Source of the DNA: Nematopogon swammerdamellus
Lineage: Eukaryota; Arthropoda; Insecta; Lepidoptera; Adelidae
DNA: 64,000 nucleotides
Assembly: GCA_946902875.1 (NCBI GenBank)
Contig: OX336355.1
Span: 17,021,347-17,085,346, forward strand
Direction of reading: 5' to 3'
Part shown: piece by piece, positions 23,374-34,435 of the stretch
Numbering within the stretch: position 1 is the first letter of the stretch
How the letters are laid out: each line of letters starts with the position of its first letter
Position numbers and translations under genes: made by a program
Notes under the pieces: generated by a model
What the model was told of the DNA's origin: nothing
The model's database searches: none
The model's input: only the letters and a program-made list of their open reading frames with translations

Positions 23374-23710
23374 GGCGACATTACAGCGCCGAAAATGACC
23401 ATTGACGGGACGACAAAAATTTAACAACCAAGTGTGGCAAGTGGCAATTTGCGGTCTACTCACGGTCACGGACTCGGAATAAGCAATCGTGGAGTTTCGA
23501 AAATCGTTTATAGTTGCTTCCGGAGTCTTTTAACGACGTGCTTGTAATATAGAATAAAATTGTGACAGAAATCGACGCTAGTGGCATGTTATTAGGAGAA
23601 ACATTTCTTCTGAATGGAATTGAAATAAACTCTGGGAAAGTTGGTCTTTGTTGAATTCAATACGTAATACAGTGTCAATTTTTATAGGGTTTACTTGTGT
23701 TGCTTGCTAT

Positions 23711-24181
23711 TTTTTTTTTTTATGGAACCTGACACGGTTGGCTACATCACCTACAACATCCGTGATGTCAGCCCATAACACAGGGTGAACTAGGTGCCAT
23801 GTCAGTGCTTCCCTTCATTTCATGTCGGCTACACTAAACTGGACGGAAAACACGAACTGTTTACATAGCCGTTTCGACCGACGTTTCGTTCAGTGCGGTG
23901 GTACCAACCCGGCCGGGATAAACCCTACCACCTAGTAAGGTAAGAAGGGAAGGGACCTACAGTTTAACGTGGAATTCGAACCACGGCCAGCCTCCAACGG
24001 TCGAGCGGTTCATCCAAACACTGACCGCGCTCAGCGTTGCTTAATAACAGTTGACTAACCAACCGCGCCACTGAGCTACCGAGGCTGACGAATTTTTTAT
24101 CCCTTAGTCGACTTTTACGACATGCAACGGGGAGAGATGCAGTGGGGCTATTCTTTTTAAGTACCGACCCCACACGGTACA
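23711..24181 (-). mobile_element. composite SINE: palindrome head + tRNA + 5S rRNA + core
   Basis: In sense (minus) order: GTACCGTGTGGGGTCGGTAC head with GTCGTAAAAG; tRNA-like CTCGGTAGCTCAGTGGCGC; 5S rRNA-like TAAGCAACGCTGAGCGCGG and then TTTGGATG and ACCGCTCGA; GTTCG.ATTCCACG; the CTTACTAGGTGGTAGG core; the CATCACGGATGTTGTAGG tail; poly(A). The copy at 58.2 kb has the same order, so the composite is one family. Confidence 0.82.
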
Positions 24182-24239
24182 ATACTAAAAGTGCTACCTA
24201 TCTAAAAGTGCCGCTGGCGTCAGTAAAAAATGTCATTGC

Positions 24240-25050
24240 AATAGGGGGTGAAATGGGGGATGCAATTTTGTATGGGGAACCCACCCTTTCCTATGTTAGG
24301 GATATAAATGGGGAAGGGTGAAGGGAGATGGGCGGTGATGAAGGGGTAGTGATGGAGGAGGGGTGAGGATGGAGGGGAGGGTCGATGAAGGCGGGGGAGG
24401 GAGAGTTATGGGGTGGAGAGGGGCCGGTAGGTGGAGGAAGGTATGAAAGGGGAGGGAAGAGTATGGTGGGAGGTGAGGAAAGGGAGGGGAGGGACGTAGG
24501 GAGATGGAGATGGTGGAAGGTATTTAGCGTAAGGAAGGTGTGTAAGATGGGTGGGAGATGGGGGAGGAGATGAGGAGGGGCGACGAACGAGGGGGAGGGA
24601 TGAGGGAGGGAGGGGGAAACGGCAGGGTAGAGATGGTTGAACGACGGCTGAGATAGGGAGGGATAGAAGTGACGGGTGGAGCGAGGGGGCGAAGGGAGGG
24701 GTGGATTGGAGGAGAGGGGAGAGAGGAAGGGAGGAGCGAGTGAGGCGAGGGAGGAGGTAGGGAGGGGTGGTAGGAGGAAGAGGGTAGGGAAGAAGGAGGA
24801 GGTTGAAAGAGTGGGAGGTAGGAAGGAGGTGGGAGGGGAAGATGAAAAGAGTGAGGGGTGGCGGAGCGAGTGGGGGATTGGGAAAAGAGGGGGAGGAGGG
24901 AATTAGGGAGACGTAGGCAGATAACGTGGTTAAACGGGAAAGAGGGGGACGGAAAAGAGCGAGGGGCGGGAGGGGGAGGGAGGGGTAGCGAGGGAGTTAG
25001 GGAGAGAGCGAGGGAGAAAGGGTTCAGGGAGAGAGAGAGAGAGAACACAA
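24240..25050 (+). repeat. homopurine (GA-rich) tract, about 0.8 kb
   Basis: Almost every base on the plus strand is G or A (GGGAGG, GGATGGAGG and similar), with few pyrimidines. It ends in (GA)n. The open frames across it are low-complexity artefacts. On its right is a minus-strand CCCGCGGCTCCGCTCGCC LINE motif (25085-25107). Confidence 0.92.
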
Positions 25051-25107
25051 AAGAAGGTATCGTTTATCATGTTTGCGTTTATTAAACTGACTTTACGGCG
25101 AGCGGAG

Positions 25108-25385
25108 CCGCGGGTATAAGGTATTAATTTATAAAATTATAGGTATTTAGTAAAAATAACGCATGAGACAGTTTTTATTGTCAACTTGTTCCTCTCATCG
25201 GTCCACTTTGCTTTGATGAGTGAAAACACGCGTTCTACATTGGCATTGTCAGCCGGGAGCGCACGATTAAAAAAAAACATTTGTCTTCCGCGGTCTTCCC
25301 CGGACACACTAGAAAAACCTGATCCTGTCCGGGTGAACTCGGACTAATGGCAAGTTGCCATTGGCAACCCTAACATTGTACATGA
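25108..25385 (-). pseudogene. hAT transposase dimerisation-domain remnant
   Basis: A minus-strand frame (about 25272-25137) reads ALPADNANVERVFS, then LIKAKWTDERNKL, the hAT C-terminal dimerisation signature (N-x-x-V/S-E-R-x-F-S). It ends in a stop. A TTGGCAACCCTA end lies close upstream (25375), so most of the transposase gene has been deleted. Confidence 0.72.
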
Positions 25386-25834
25386 AGATCGTACAGCACG
25401 CTCCTGACTCCTGATACAACTCTTCACACTCATATATTTCACACAAAGTGCGATTCTGTCTATTTCAATCATTGTACTGTGAGAATATCGTGTTCGAATA
25501 AGATCTAAGTAGGGCAATCTTGGTCGCTGTTATCGTGTAGGTAGGTATCGCTTTCCTTTGTAACTGTGTGCAGTATTGTATTGCTTTGTGCAATTCACTG
25601 GAATCCAAACTCAATTCAATCCAAACTAGGACGCCTTGTATGATTTCTTGCTGTCTACTTAGTTAATTTTCACAATCGCAACCATAGACGTATATTATTT
25701 CTCTATGATCGCAACGCTATTATGTTCTTTATCATGAGTCCGCGCACCGCATTAATTATTAGAATTACACACAAAACTCTGTTGCAGAGTCGTTCATAGA
25801 TGTATCTAGATCATTGTTTAATAAATCTGTTAAG

Positions 25835-26170
25835 TGCGAGTTTTACTCGCGCACGGAGGTTTCCGTATCTATCCGCTATTATCCGCCTATCTTTTGTCTT
25901 TCAAAAATGCAATGTATAAAAGCCTATGGCGCCATATATTATTCAATAGTGTGTCTAATCGATTTTTCGGACGTTTGTTGTATCGGAGCCCCCCTTAATT
26001 TTTAACATTTTCTTATTTTTCATATTTGTTGTTATATACGCCATATAACACATGTTCTGTGAAAATTTCAACGGGCTACCTATTACTGTTCAAGAGATAC
26101 AGCCCTCGGACAGACGAACGGACGGCGGAGGCTTAGTAATAGGCTTCCGTACGGGATACGGAAACCTAAA
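25835..26170 (-). mobile_element. AGGGTTCCGTA element, second subtype, deleted
   Basis: Minus-strand copy: TAGGTTTCCGTATCCCGTAC to AGTAAAACTCGCACTT, with an internal loss. Confidence 0.8.
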
Positions 26171-26370
26171 AAAGAAATTACTGCAGCAATAAAAGTAATT
26201 AAAGGAACACACGACGCCAAATTAAATAGTCCACTGCACGCACACAACCTCACACACTTTATACACACACACACACACCCTCACATAAAGAAACCACATA
26301 ATCCACCCAACTTCACTTCCCCCAACCTATGCTATGGAGCCTGACAAGGTATTTCAGTATTTATACTTAC

Positions 26371-26406
26371 TTCTTTATCTTCAACCAGTGTTGCTACTCT
26401 CCCGGG
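26371..26406 (-). CDS. ChaC: ChaC microexon 2 (36 nt)
   Basis: This 36-nt exon encodes PGRVATLVEDKE, which is the segment the ChaC family has between the HRGTE..K of exon 1 and the GITWG of exon 3. It is flanked by CCACAG upstream and GTAAGTATAA downstream and is phase 0 at both ends, so splicing keeps the frame. It is too short to appear as an open frame by itself. It sits 14.6 kb from exon 1 and 20.2 kb from exon 3. A rearranged tRNA-SINE lies only about 65 bp upstream in intron 1. The codons match the family exactly where the protein would otherwise have a gap, so the call is strong. Confidence 0.93.
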
Positions 26407-26473
26407 CTGTGGACAAGGAAATACAAATGATTATTTGAAAATTCAACCACACATATACCTAGGTTATTTGTTT

Positions 26474-26880
26474 TATCCGGCATGGTTGGCTGACTCAGAG
26501 GGGCCATGGAGCACTTGCTCGGAAACCAGCCAATTCCACCTTCGAGAATGTTCCAAAAAATTTAGAATTACCTGTGGATTGCTGGCTATACTGGACTAGA
26601 GGAGAACACAGCCGAGGCTGCCATGGGCACATTTTGCATCCAGTATGGTGGTATCAACCCAGTCGGCCACAAGGTGCAATGGAAGGGACCTACAGTTTTA
26701 CATCGTATCCAAACGGTGAAGCAGCAGATGCAGGTATACGCGAAAAAATAATTTCTGTCAGAAAAAAACTCATTGGTGCATATCCAGCCTCGATTGTGTT
26801 CTCTTCTAGTCTAATGGAGCATGGAGCATGTGTTCTTTTGCCCCTCTGACTCAGCCACCCATGCCGGACATGCCATTACA
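26474..26880 (-). mobile_element. rearranged SINE A pair (minus copy plus inverted fragment)
   Basis: A family A body reads on the minus strand to about 26795. A plus-strand piece of the same family then continues from CCAGCCTCGATTGTG to the CATGCCGGA end. The tRNA head is missing at the junction. It lies about 65 bp from the ChaC microexon. Confidence 0.7.
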
Positions 26881-27271
26881 TACAACAAGTAATGACATGA
26901 AGTACAAGGAATATAAAGAATTAAATAAATAAGAATTAAATTGTATCTAAGATTGAAATTTAGGCCGAGATGTCGAAACCGAGAGAGTCAACGGTGTCTC
27001 AAATAATGGCAGTGTTGACACCAGCAAAAACTAGACAATCGAATCGAACGATGTTGCCACGAGTCAGGATGTTGCCATCAATAAAACAATAACTGTCGAC
27101 TGCGACCTCGATAGAAACTTCGAAGTTATTGTTGTCGTGTTTTAAGGCAACGTAAAAATTTTATTACTAGCAATTTTGTAGAAATTTTAGCAAACGTTAA
27201 ACCAGCTACGCTGTGCGCCAGTCCCATTGTTCGTTCATGCATGTTCGCCTTTGAAATATCGCTGCAAAGAA

Positions 27272-27600
27272 AAATCACATACATACTACACACTGAATCC
27301 CGACAATCGGGGTAAGCATAGTAATTGGTGTTGTGCTGCAAGGACACAGGTAAATTACAGCGCAACATCGAACACCACGTTTCACAAATTATTCGGACAA
27401 GATAACTATCAAGCAGCAAGTTAGGCACGAACACCCACCTTCTACATGACTCGGTAGACGGACCGCGCCAAGGTGAGAGGTGGCTACCCTGTCGCCCTTT
27501 AGCACGGCACCTTGTCCTTATCCCTTAGTCGCCTTTTACGACATTCACGGGGAGAGATGCAGTGGGGCTATTCTTTTTAAGTACCGTCCCTACACGGTAC
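27272..27600 (-). mobile_element. D element, near full length
   Basis: On the sense strand it starts GTACCGTGTAGGGACGGTAC, then GGCGACTAAGGGATAAGGAC, and ends in the GATTGTCGGGATTCAG hairpin and GTAGTATGTATGTG. It shares its head with SINE C but has a different body. Confidence 0.82.
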
Positions 27601-27659
27601 TCTCAAATACTAAATATTAACCAATGCATTGGCCAATGCCAGGGGTGCCGCCTCCGGGG

Positions 27660-27843
27660 GTACAGGTCTGTTAATCAAAGCTGGCGCGTGCACAGTACTC
27701 ACACCAATGCAATTGTGCAAGTGCGAGTGAGACAGATCGAGTTTTCGTGATGCGTATGCCCCGATCTGTCTCACTCGCACTTGCACAATTGCATTGGTGT
27801 GAGTACTGTGGTGCACGCGCCAGCTTTGGTTAACCGACCTGTA
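27660..27843. mobile_element. foldback MITE with arms of about 80 bp
   Basis: Arms 27660-27739 and 27762-27843 pair with a few mismatches (CTCACACCAATGCAATTGTG and its complement), around a 22-base loop. Weaker pairing (CCGGGGGTACAGGTC / GACCTGTACTCCGG) extends outward. Confidence 0.85.
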
Positions 27844-27862
27844 CTCCGGTGCCCGAGCACCC

Positions 27863-29135
27863 ACAAGAAATTCTTGTAAAATATTTAATATAAAAATAAA
27901 AATATTTAACTGTTATGGTTGCACAGGTTGACGAGTAATAGTCGGTAATAAAATGTACGGACGACAGCCATCATTTCACTGTTGAAGAACTTTTTCAAAT
28001 TAACATTCATTTATTTGCCCTACAAAATTATACAAATAATCAAATAATTTATTTTGATACTACGGAACCCTACACTGCGCGTGGCCCGACACGCACTTGG
28101 CCGGTTTTTTATTCTTTTTATTATTTCACGAGTTTAGAAGTCCTATGATCGGAGTAGCATGTGGCCGATTTATAATCCAGTAATTTGTCATAGCACCGAG
28201 CGAGCACCCACGACAATTTGGAAAAGTCTGCGCCTATGGCCAATGAACAATGACAAAAACGCTTTGGCGAAAGCACTGGCCGACCTGTAGAGCCGGCTGA
28301 AAACAAATTATGAGATTATGTGTGCGCGCACTGCGTAGATACTATTTCAGAACAAACATTCGCCCACGCAAAACATTACAAAGTGACGTGCACAGAGTAT
28401 GGAAATAGATCTCCGATGCGGACTTTGCATACACTACATAAATGTTTAAATGTCTGTTTTCGTTTTCTTTACTAGGTAAGATTCCGTGAGAGATGTACCA
28501 TCAATATTACTCAACTGACATAGTAAGTTTTAATTCATTTTATAAGTTAAGGCACTGTCAACCCGTATTCACCCGTACTCCTCTTTCAAGGTGCCGCCGC
28601 TTTCGCTGATTGGAGTAGGATGCAACACAATTAATTAATCAAAAATTAGGTTTTAATTTTTTTATTCCAAAACTACGGATCGAAACAAAAAAGTAAAAAG
28701 CTACGGATTTAGATATTTAATCAACAAATCAAATATATGTTTTCCAAAGCCTTGAACTCAAGACCAAATAGTCACATTATTGGCTTAAATACGTTTTTAT
28801 AACTAAATTCAGAGGCATGTTCGTGATTTTTTCTATTGAGCGAAGTTAATCAAATCGTGTTTTCAAAAAGCTATCGATCTGCGTTGATAGATGAAGTTTT
28901 ACATATATTAAAACTGAATGGTCAGGTAAGTAATATTGGCGGTACACTTCTTGAAATTCGAGTCAGACGCAGTCTCATATCACCTTAAGTGGATGGTTTT
29001 CTTATTGTAAATAAAAATTCTGCTGACTGATGGATGATTCAAATTGTTTTTATATATATGTTTAAACTCAACTTTTATTTATGACTTGTTTTTTTACAAT
29101 ATAAAATAATTTAACCGAATTTCGCTTTTAAGCAC
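27863..29135. other. intronic spacer
   Basis: Apart from the short AGGGTTCCGTA fragment at 28060, nothing was recognised. Confidence 0.45.
28060..28112 (+). mobile_element. AGGGTTCCGTA element 3' end fragment
   Basis: Only ACGGAACCCT and ACACGCACTTGGCCGG remain. Confidence 0.65.
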
Positions 29136-29236
29136 TTATGGAGCAGTGAAGCCAAAAGCTTCTTGAAGAGGCTTGGCCCTCTGCTGGTGGACGCAACTGG
29201 CGTCCCGCAATCAAGAGCCTACTTCATTCAAAGGGT
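29136..29236 (+). pseudogene. mobile-element protein fragment, family shared with 39.8 kb
   Basis: The frame reads KSFLKRLGPLLVDATG and VPQSRAYFIQRV. The piece at 39.8 kb has MEASGDRRARAFLTQN in register with VDATGVPQSRAYFIQR. I connect the motif with retroelement C-termini from memory, but cannot name the clade. Confidence 0.4.
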
Positions 29237-29563
29237 AAGGTTAGCAAATCAACTGCATTCCATTTAGGAAAATTCGCCTACGCACGATCCTGACGTGCAT
29301 CTTCCAAAAAACTATATACACGCAGCACTAGGTCTTAGATGTTTTGATTGGATCGTGTCCAAGCGTGAAAACAAGGTGAACGTATGCCATCGACCTCTAC
29401 GAAAAGTTGAACGTAATAATATCACAACACCAACACAACACAATAAGTGCCGCTGCATTTTCCAGCCGCGCAGTAAACAGAACAAGAATGAATAGAAAAC
29501 TCACGCGCAGACGTCACGGTGATCATGTGAATACCTACTGAATTAGCTTTGTATTCATTCATA

Positions 29564-29770
29564 ACTAGCTTTTGCCCGCGACTTTGCTCGCGTGAAATTC
29601 GTATTTAAAAAAAAGAAAGTAATAGTAAGAAAGAAGACCGAGCTGCGTTCAGGTAAACAATAAACCTTCTCGATGAAACTAAGTAACTAAGGGCGAGGCC
29701 CGCTACAGTAGCTTTACTTCGGCGCGCGGAAAAATTTACTCCATGACCATCCCTTACAGATTTACTTATT
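29564..29770 (+). mobile_element. LINE-type repeat with CCCGCGACTTTGCTCGC
   Basis: ACTAGCTTTTGCCCGCGACT, TTCGGCGCGCGGAAAAAT and CCATCCCTTACAGATTTA match the 21.6-kb copy. Confidence 0.6.
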
Positions 29771-30106
29771 GATAAAATTGTATTTTGTTTTTATTACTGT
29801 ATAGGTACTATCTATAATACTTATTATGCTGTTGTATTATTATGTTACTGTTGTTGGCCGGAATAAAAATATTTCCTTTATTTCTTATCTAGGTGTCTGG
29901 GCCCATCTGAAAAACAGCGATAGGTCGCCTTATGTACCTATAGCCCATGCTGAGATGGGTCCATATTGTCATTACTTGTGTTATTAATTTAGGTTTTACG
30001 TGTATAATTTCATGTTTTTGTAATGTTTTATTTTCTTTTTGTATGCCTATTAATGACAATAAATCATATTTTTCTTTTCTTTCTTTCTTTCTTTCTAGGT
30101 GTTACG

Positions 30107-30475
30107 ACGAGACGGAAGTTAACTTTCTCCATACAAAATCGTCTTTTGGCATTTATGTTTTTTACCCCCCTAAACCTTATGCGATTTTTACCATTCTTTT
30201 TTTGTTGTAATAAGTGCAGTCGAATCTACGTTCATGTATTTATATTTTTTGAATATCTAAAGTGATGTGATGAGTGACGATGACTCAATAAAGCTGAAAT
30301 TCATGTCATGACATCAAAAAATTAAAAAATTAAAAAATTTCCGTCCAAATTTTTAGCTCCGGTGTTGTAGGTATATTTCATCAAATATTTTAAAATCTAA
30401 AAATCGGATGAAGTTTAGGGGGCTAGAAAACCTAAATGCCGAATTTTGTATGGAGAAAGTTAACTTCCGTCTCGT
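30107..30475. mobile_element. MITE with long inverted ends (ACGAGACGGAAGTTAAC)
   Basis: The second copy, preceded by a (CTTT)n stretch and followed by a GTC repeat. Confidence 0.85.
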
Positions 30476-30669
30476 CGTCGTCACTAAGCATTTCCCCGCA
30501 CTGCGCATTTAGCATATTCAATCTAATTATAATCTCCATTATCCGTACACGTGGATAGCTGGCACGTAGCTGGCACGAGTTGTGCGCATGATGCATCATG
30601 CATGATTCAAGCCCGTGCCATAGCGTCATTGACAGCATCATCTGCATACGCTGGGGTGTGGAGGTTTAT

Positions 30670-31052
30670 GTTTTTAGGATTCCGTATCCATCCATATACG
30701 GAAGCCTATTACTAAGCCTAGTCGTCTATCTGTCTGTTCGTCCGTCCGTCCGAGTATAGCCGGTTGAAATTTTCACAGAATACCTAGATGTGTTTTTATG
30801 GCGGATGTGCTGACAAATCATAAAAAAAGCTAAAAGTGAAACATTGAAGGGGGTCCCCATACAATAAACGTGCTAATAATCGATTAGTCACGCCAATGAA
30901 TAATAGATGGCGCCACAGGTTTTTTATATTTTGCATTGTAGAAAGACAAATGATAGACGGATAGGATTTTTTGACAGGTATGGTATAGCATGGGTATAGC
31001 GGATCTACGGAACCCTGGGTGCGCGAGTAAAACTCGCACTTGACCGTTTTCT
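30670..31052 (+). mobile_element. AGGGTTCCGTA element, second subtype
   Basis: The ends are the same, but the inside has CCCATACAATAAACGTGC and AATAATAGATGGCGCCAC, as in the 25.8-kb copy, so at least two subfamilies are present. Confidence 0.82.
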
Positions 31053-31174
31053 TGTGTAACTTAACAACTGCGATCATCACATGTAACTCCGAAAAAAAAA
31101 CAACAAAAGAAAAAAAGGATGTTCAGTTTCTCTGCGACGAGTGTGTGCCATAGACGGTTAGATACATAGGTAAG

Positions 31175-31505
31175 TACATACATATATCACACACGCTGAA
31201 TCCCGACAATCGGGGTATGCAGAGTAATCGGTGTTGTGCTGCAAGAACTCTGGTAAATTACAGCACAACACCGACTTATAAGTTTCGCAAAGTATTCGAA
31301 CAAGATTCAATCGATTAAGCAGCAAGTAAGGCACGAAGACCCACCTGCTGCATGACTCGTTGGAAGAACCGTGCCAAGGTGAGAGGTAGCAACCCTGTCG
31401 CCCTTTAGCACGGCATCTTGTCCTTGTCCCTTAGTCGCCTTTTACGACATGCATGGGGAGAGATGCAGTGGGGTTATTCTTTTTAAGTACCGGCCCCAGA
31501 CGGTT
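31175..31505 (-). mobile_element. D element
   Basis: It has the same structure as the 27.3-kb copy and lies just downstream of an AGGGTTCCGTA-type element. Confidence 0.82.
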
Positions 31506-31769
31506 AGACATTGGCGGAAACGTCAAAATGGATTTTAGTTCCGACATTTTTAAGAACCCGTTCCACGGCAGCACGGAATGATGTCAAGTTTACTGCACAA
31601 GATTCGTGTCTGTCTACCCACGCGACGTTACCTTGGCAACGGTCATCTTACATCACTGCTTACACTATGTATATTACGGAATAAAAAGTAGGTAGCTGGA
31701 AGAGACATTAAACGGCCGTACCACTGAAATTGTACTGAAAAACGTTCGTACTAAGATATAATTTGTCTT

Positions 31770-32110
31770 TTTTTTTATGTGAACCAACACGGGTGTCTGT
31801 GCTGAGAGACCAATGGTGCATTCGACAGAGCCAAAAACACCTCTCCTCGCGAAACCACGCTCAGTTAGGTGCCATGCCAGCAGTTTTTCGGACTGTTGCT
31901 AGGCTGTCTAGCCTGTTAATACGACGTTTGAAGACACCCAGGAGGATTCGGGAAACACACTCGCCGGAAGACAGTTCCACACCCTGGCGGTGCGACAAAG
32001 AAACGATTTAGAGAACCGGTGTCAACTACAAAAGGGTGCTGAGTCTCTCTGCGACGATTCATGCTTCTACTGCGGCTGAAAATCTGCCACACTCCGCCAC
32101 CGATACGCAT
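31770..32110 (-). pseudogene. LINE 3' end, HPFVVDT type
   Basis: The minus frame has HPFVVDTGSLNRFFVAP and CGTVFRRVCFPNPPG; the 3' end has TTGGTCTCTCAGCACAGACA and an A-rich terminus. Related copies lie at 57.74-57.96 and 60.0-60.3 kb. Probably a non-LTR element; clade not settled. Confidence 0.65.
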
Positions 32111-32162
32111 ATATCCGTTCAGTGGTTTGTTTTTATCACATTATTAGCATCACAGTACCAGG

Positions 32163-32492
32163 TGTACCGTGTGGGGCCGGTACTTTAAAAGAATAGCCCC
32201 ACTGCATCTCTCCCCGTGTATGTCGTAAAAGGCGACCAAGGGATATTCATGACTCCCTTCTTATATCACTAGGTGGTAGAGTTTAGCCCGCCCGGGTTGG
32301 TACCACCGCACTGAATGAAAGGTCGGTCGAAACGGCTATGTAAATAGTTCGTGTTTTCCGTCCAGTTCAGTGTAGCCGGCACGAACGAAGGGAAGCACTG
32401 ACATGGCACCAAGTTCACCCGGTGTTATGGGCTTACATCACGGATGTTGTAGGTGATGTAGCCAACCGTGTTAGTTTCCATAAAAAAAAAAA
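32163..32492 (+). mobile_element. SINE C
   Basis: This full-length plus-strand copy runs from GTACCGTGTGGGGCCGGTAC to CCAACCGTGTTAGTTTCCAT and poly(A). Confidence 0.87.
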
Positions 32493-32609
32493 CAGGTAGA
32501 CAGGCAGGATTGCTTAACATTCTGTCGTCTGTAGTATCACTCGTGCGCTCGTGTTGAAATCGCTTCGTGTGAGAGTGATTGACACAATGCTTCGACTTTC
32601 ATAAAAAGC

Positions 32610-32908
32610 ATACATACATACCTACATACTACACCCGGTATTCCGACAATTGGAGTAAGCAGAGTGGTCGGTGATGTGCTGCTAGTACTCTTGTAAATTA
32701 CAGCACAACACCGACCACCACATTTAGCAAAGTATTAGGACAAGACAACTATCAATCAAGCAGCAAGTAAGGCACGAAGACCCACCTGCTGTATGACTCG
32801 GTGGAAGGACCGCGCCAAGATGAGAGGTGGCTAGCCTGTCGCCCTTTTACACGGGGCATCTTGTTCTTATCCCTTAGTCGCATTTTACGACATGCACGGA
32901 GAGAGATT
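32610..32908 (-). mobile_element. D element, head lost
   Basis: The body is complete from TATGTATGTAGGTATG on the sense strand, but the palindromic head is cut at GGAGAGAGATT, where SINE C begins. Confidence 0.8.
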
Positions 32909-32909
32909 T

Positions 32910-33238
32910 GTACCGTGTGGGGCCGGTACTTTAAAAGAATAGCCCCACTGCATCTCTCCCCATGTATGTCGTAAAAGGCGACTAAGGGATATGACTCCCT
33001 TGTTATATTACTAGGTGGTAGGGTTTAACCCGCCCGGGTTGGTACCACCGCACTGAATGAAAGGTCGGTCGAAACGGCTGTGTAAATATTTTGTGTTTTC
33101 CGTCCAGTTCAGTGTAGCCGGCACGATCGAAGGGAAGCACTGACGTGGCACCAAGTTCACCCGGTGTTATGGGCTGACATCACGGATGTTGTAGGTGATG
33201 TAGCCAACCGTGTGTTTCCATAAAAAAAAAAAAAAAAG
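32910..33238 (+). mobile_element. SINE C
   Basis: A second plus-strand full-length copy, abutting a truncated D element on its left and the 230-bp array on its right. Confidence 0.87.
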
Positions 33239-34435
33239 ATGCAGTGGTGCTATTCTTTTCAAGTACCAGCAACACACGGTACCTACGTCAAAAGGCGTGT
33301 CAATAAATTAGAAGACCAGACCAGAAAATAAATTTTCTGGTCTGGTCTTCTAAAAAGACAACTATCAAGCAGCATACTATAAGGCTCGCTGCATGACTCG
33401 GCGGAAGAACCGCGCGCGGCATCTCGTCCTTATTCCTTAGTCGCCTTTTACAAAATGCACGGGGAGAGACGCAGTGGAGCTATTCTTTTCAAGTACCAGC
33501 AACACACGGTACCTACGTCAAAAGGCGTGTCAATAAATTAGAAGACCAGACCAGAAAATAAATTTTCTGGTCTGGTCTTCTAAAAAGACAACTATCAAGC
33601 AGCATACTATAAGGCTCGCTGCATGACTCGGCGGAAGAACCGCGCGCGGCATCTCGTCCTTATTCCTTAGTCGCCTTTTACAAAATGCACGGGGAGAGCC
33701 GCAGTGGAGCTATTCTTTTCAAGTACCAGCAACACACGGTACCTACGTCAAAAGGCGTGTCAATAAATTAGAAGACCAGACCAGAAAATAAATTTTCTGG
33801 TCTGGTCTTCTAAAAAGACAACTATCAAGCAGCATACTATAAGGCTCGCTGCATGACTCGGCGGAAGAACCGCGCGCGGCATCTCGTCCTTATTCCTTAG
33901 TCGCCTTTTACAAAATGCACGGGGAGAGCCGCAGTGGAGCTATTCTTTTCAAGTACCAGCAACACACGGTACCTACGTCAAAAGGCGTGTCAATAAATTA
34001 GAAGACCAGACCAGAAAATAAATTTTCTGGTCTGGTCTTCTAAAAAGACAACTATCAAGCAGCATACTATAAGGCTCGCTGCATGACTCGGCGGAAGAAC
34101 CGCGCGCGGCATCTCGTCCTTATTCCTTAGTCGCCTTTTACAAAATGCACGGGGAGAGCCGCAGTGGAGCTATTCTTTTCAAGTACCAGCAACACACGGT
34201 ACCTACGTCAAAAGGCGTGTCAATAAATTAGAAGACCAGACCAGAAAATAAATTTTCTGGTCTGGTCTTCTAAAAAGACAACTATCAAGCAGCATACTAT
34301 AAGGCTCGCTGCATGACTCGGCGGAAGGACCGCGCGCGGCATCTCGTCCTTATTCCTTAGTCGCCTTTTACAAAATGCACGGGGAGAGACGCAGTGGAGC
34401 CATTCTTTTTAAGTGCCGGCCCCACCAGGTACGAC
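33239..34435. repeat. five-copy 230-bp tandem array with hairpins
   Basis: AAGTACCAGC recurs at 33261, 33491, 33721, 33951 and 34181, exactly 230 bp apart, and a variant AAGTGCCGGC follows at 34411. Units are almost identical. Each is a shortened minus-strand D element with a perfect hairpin (21-bp arms, loop TAAA; the first at 33308-33353) containing AGACCAGACCAGAAAA. Confidence 0.95.

Noticed and set aside
24385..25085. Long Gly/Glu/Arg- and Ser/Pro-rich open frames
   Set aside because: Artefacts of the homopurine tract, which has few stop codons in any frame.
29947..30265. Phe/Cys-rich membrane-like ORFs
   Set aside because: They run through a (CTTT)n stretch into the arm of a MITE.
33239..34435. 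CRISPR-like array
   Set aside because: The whole 230-bp unit repeats without variable spacers, and the genome is animal.
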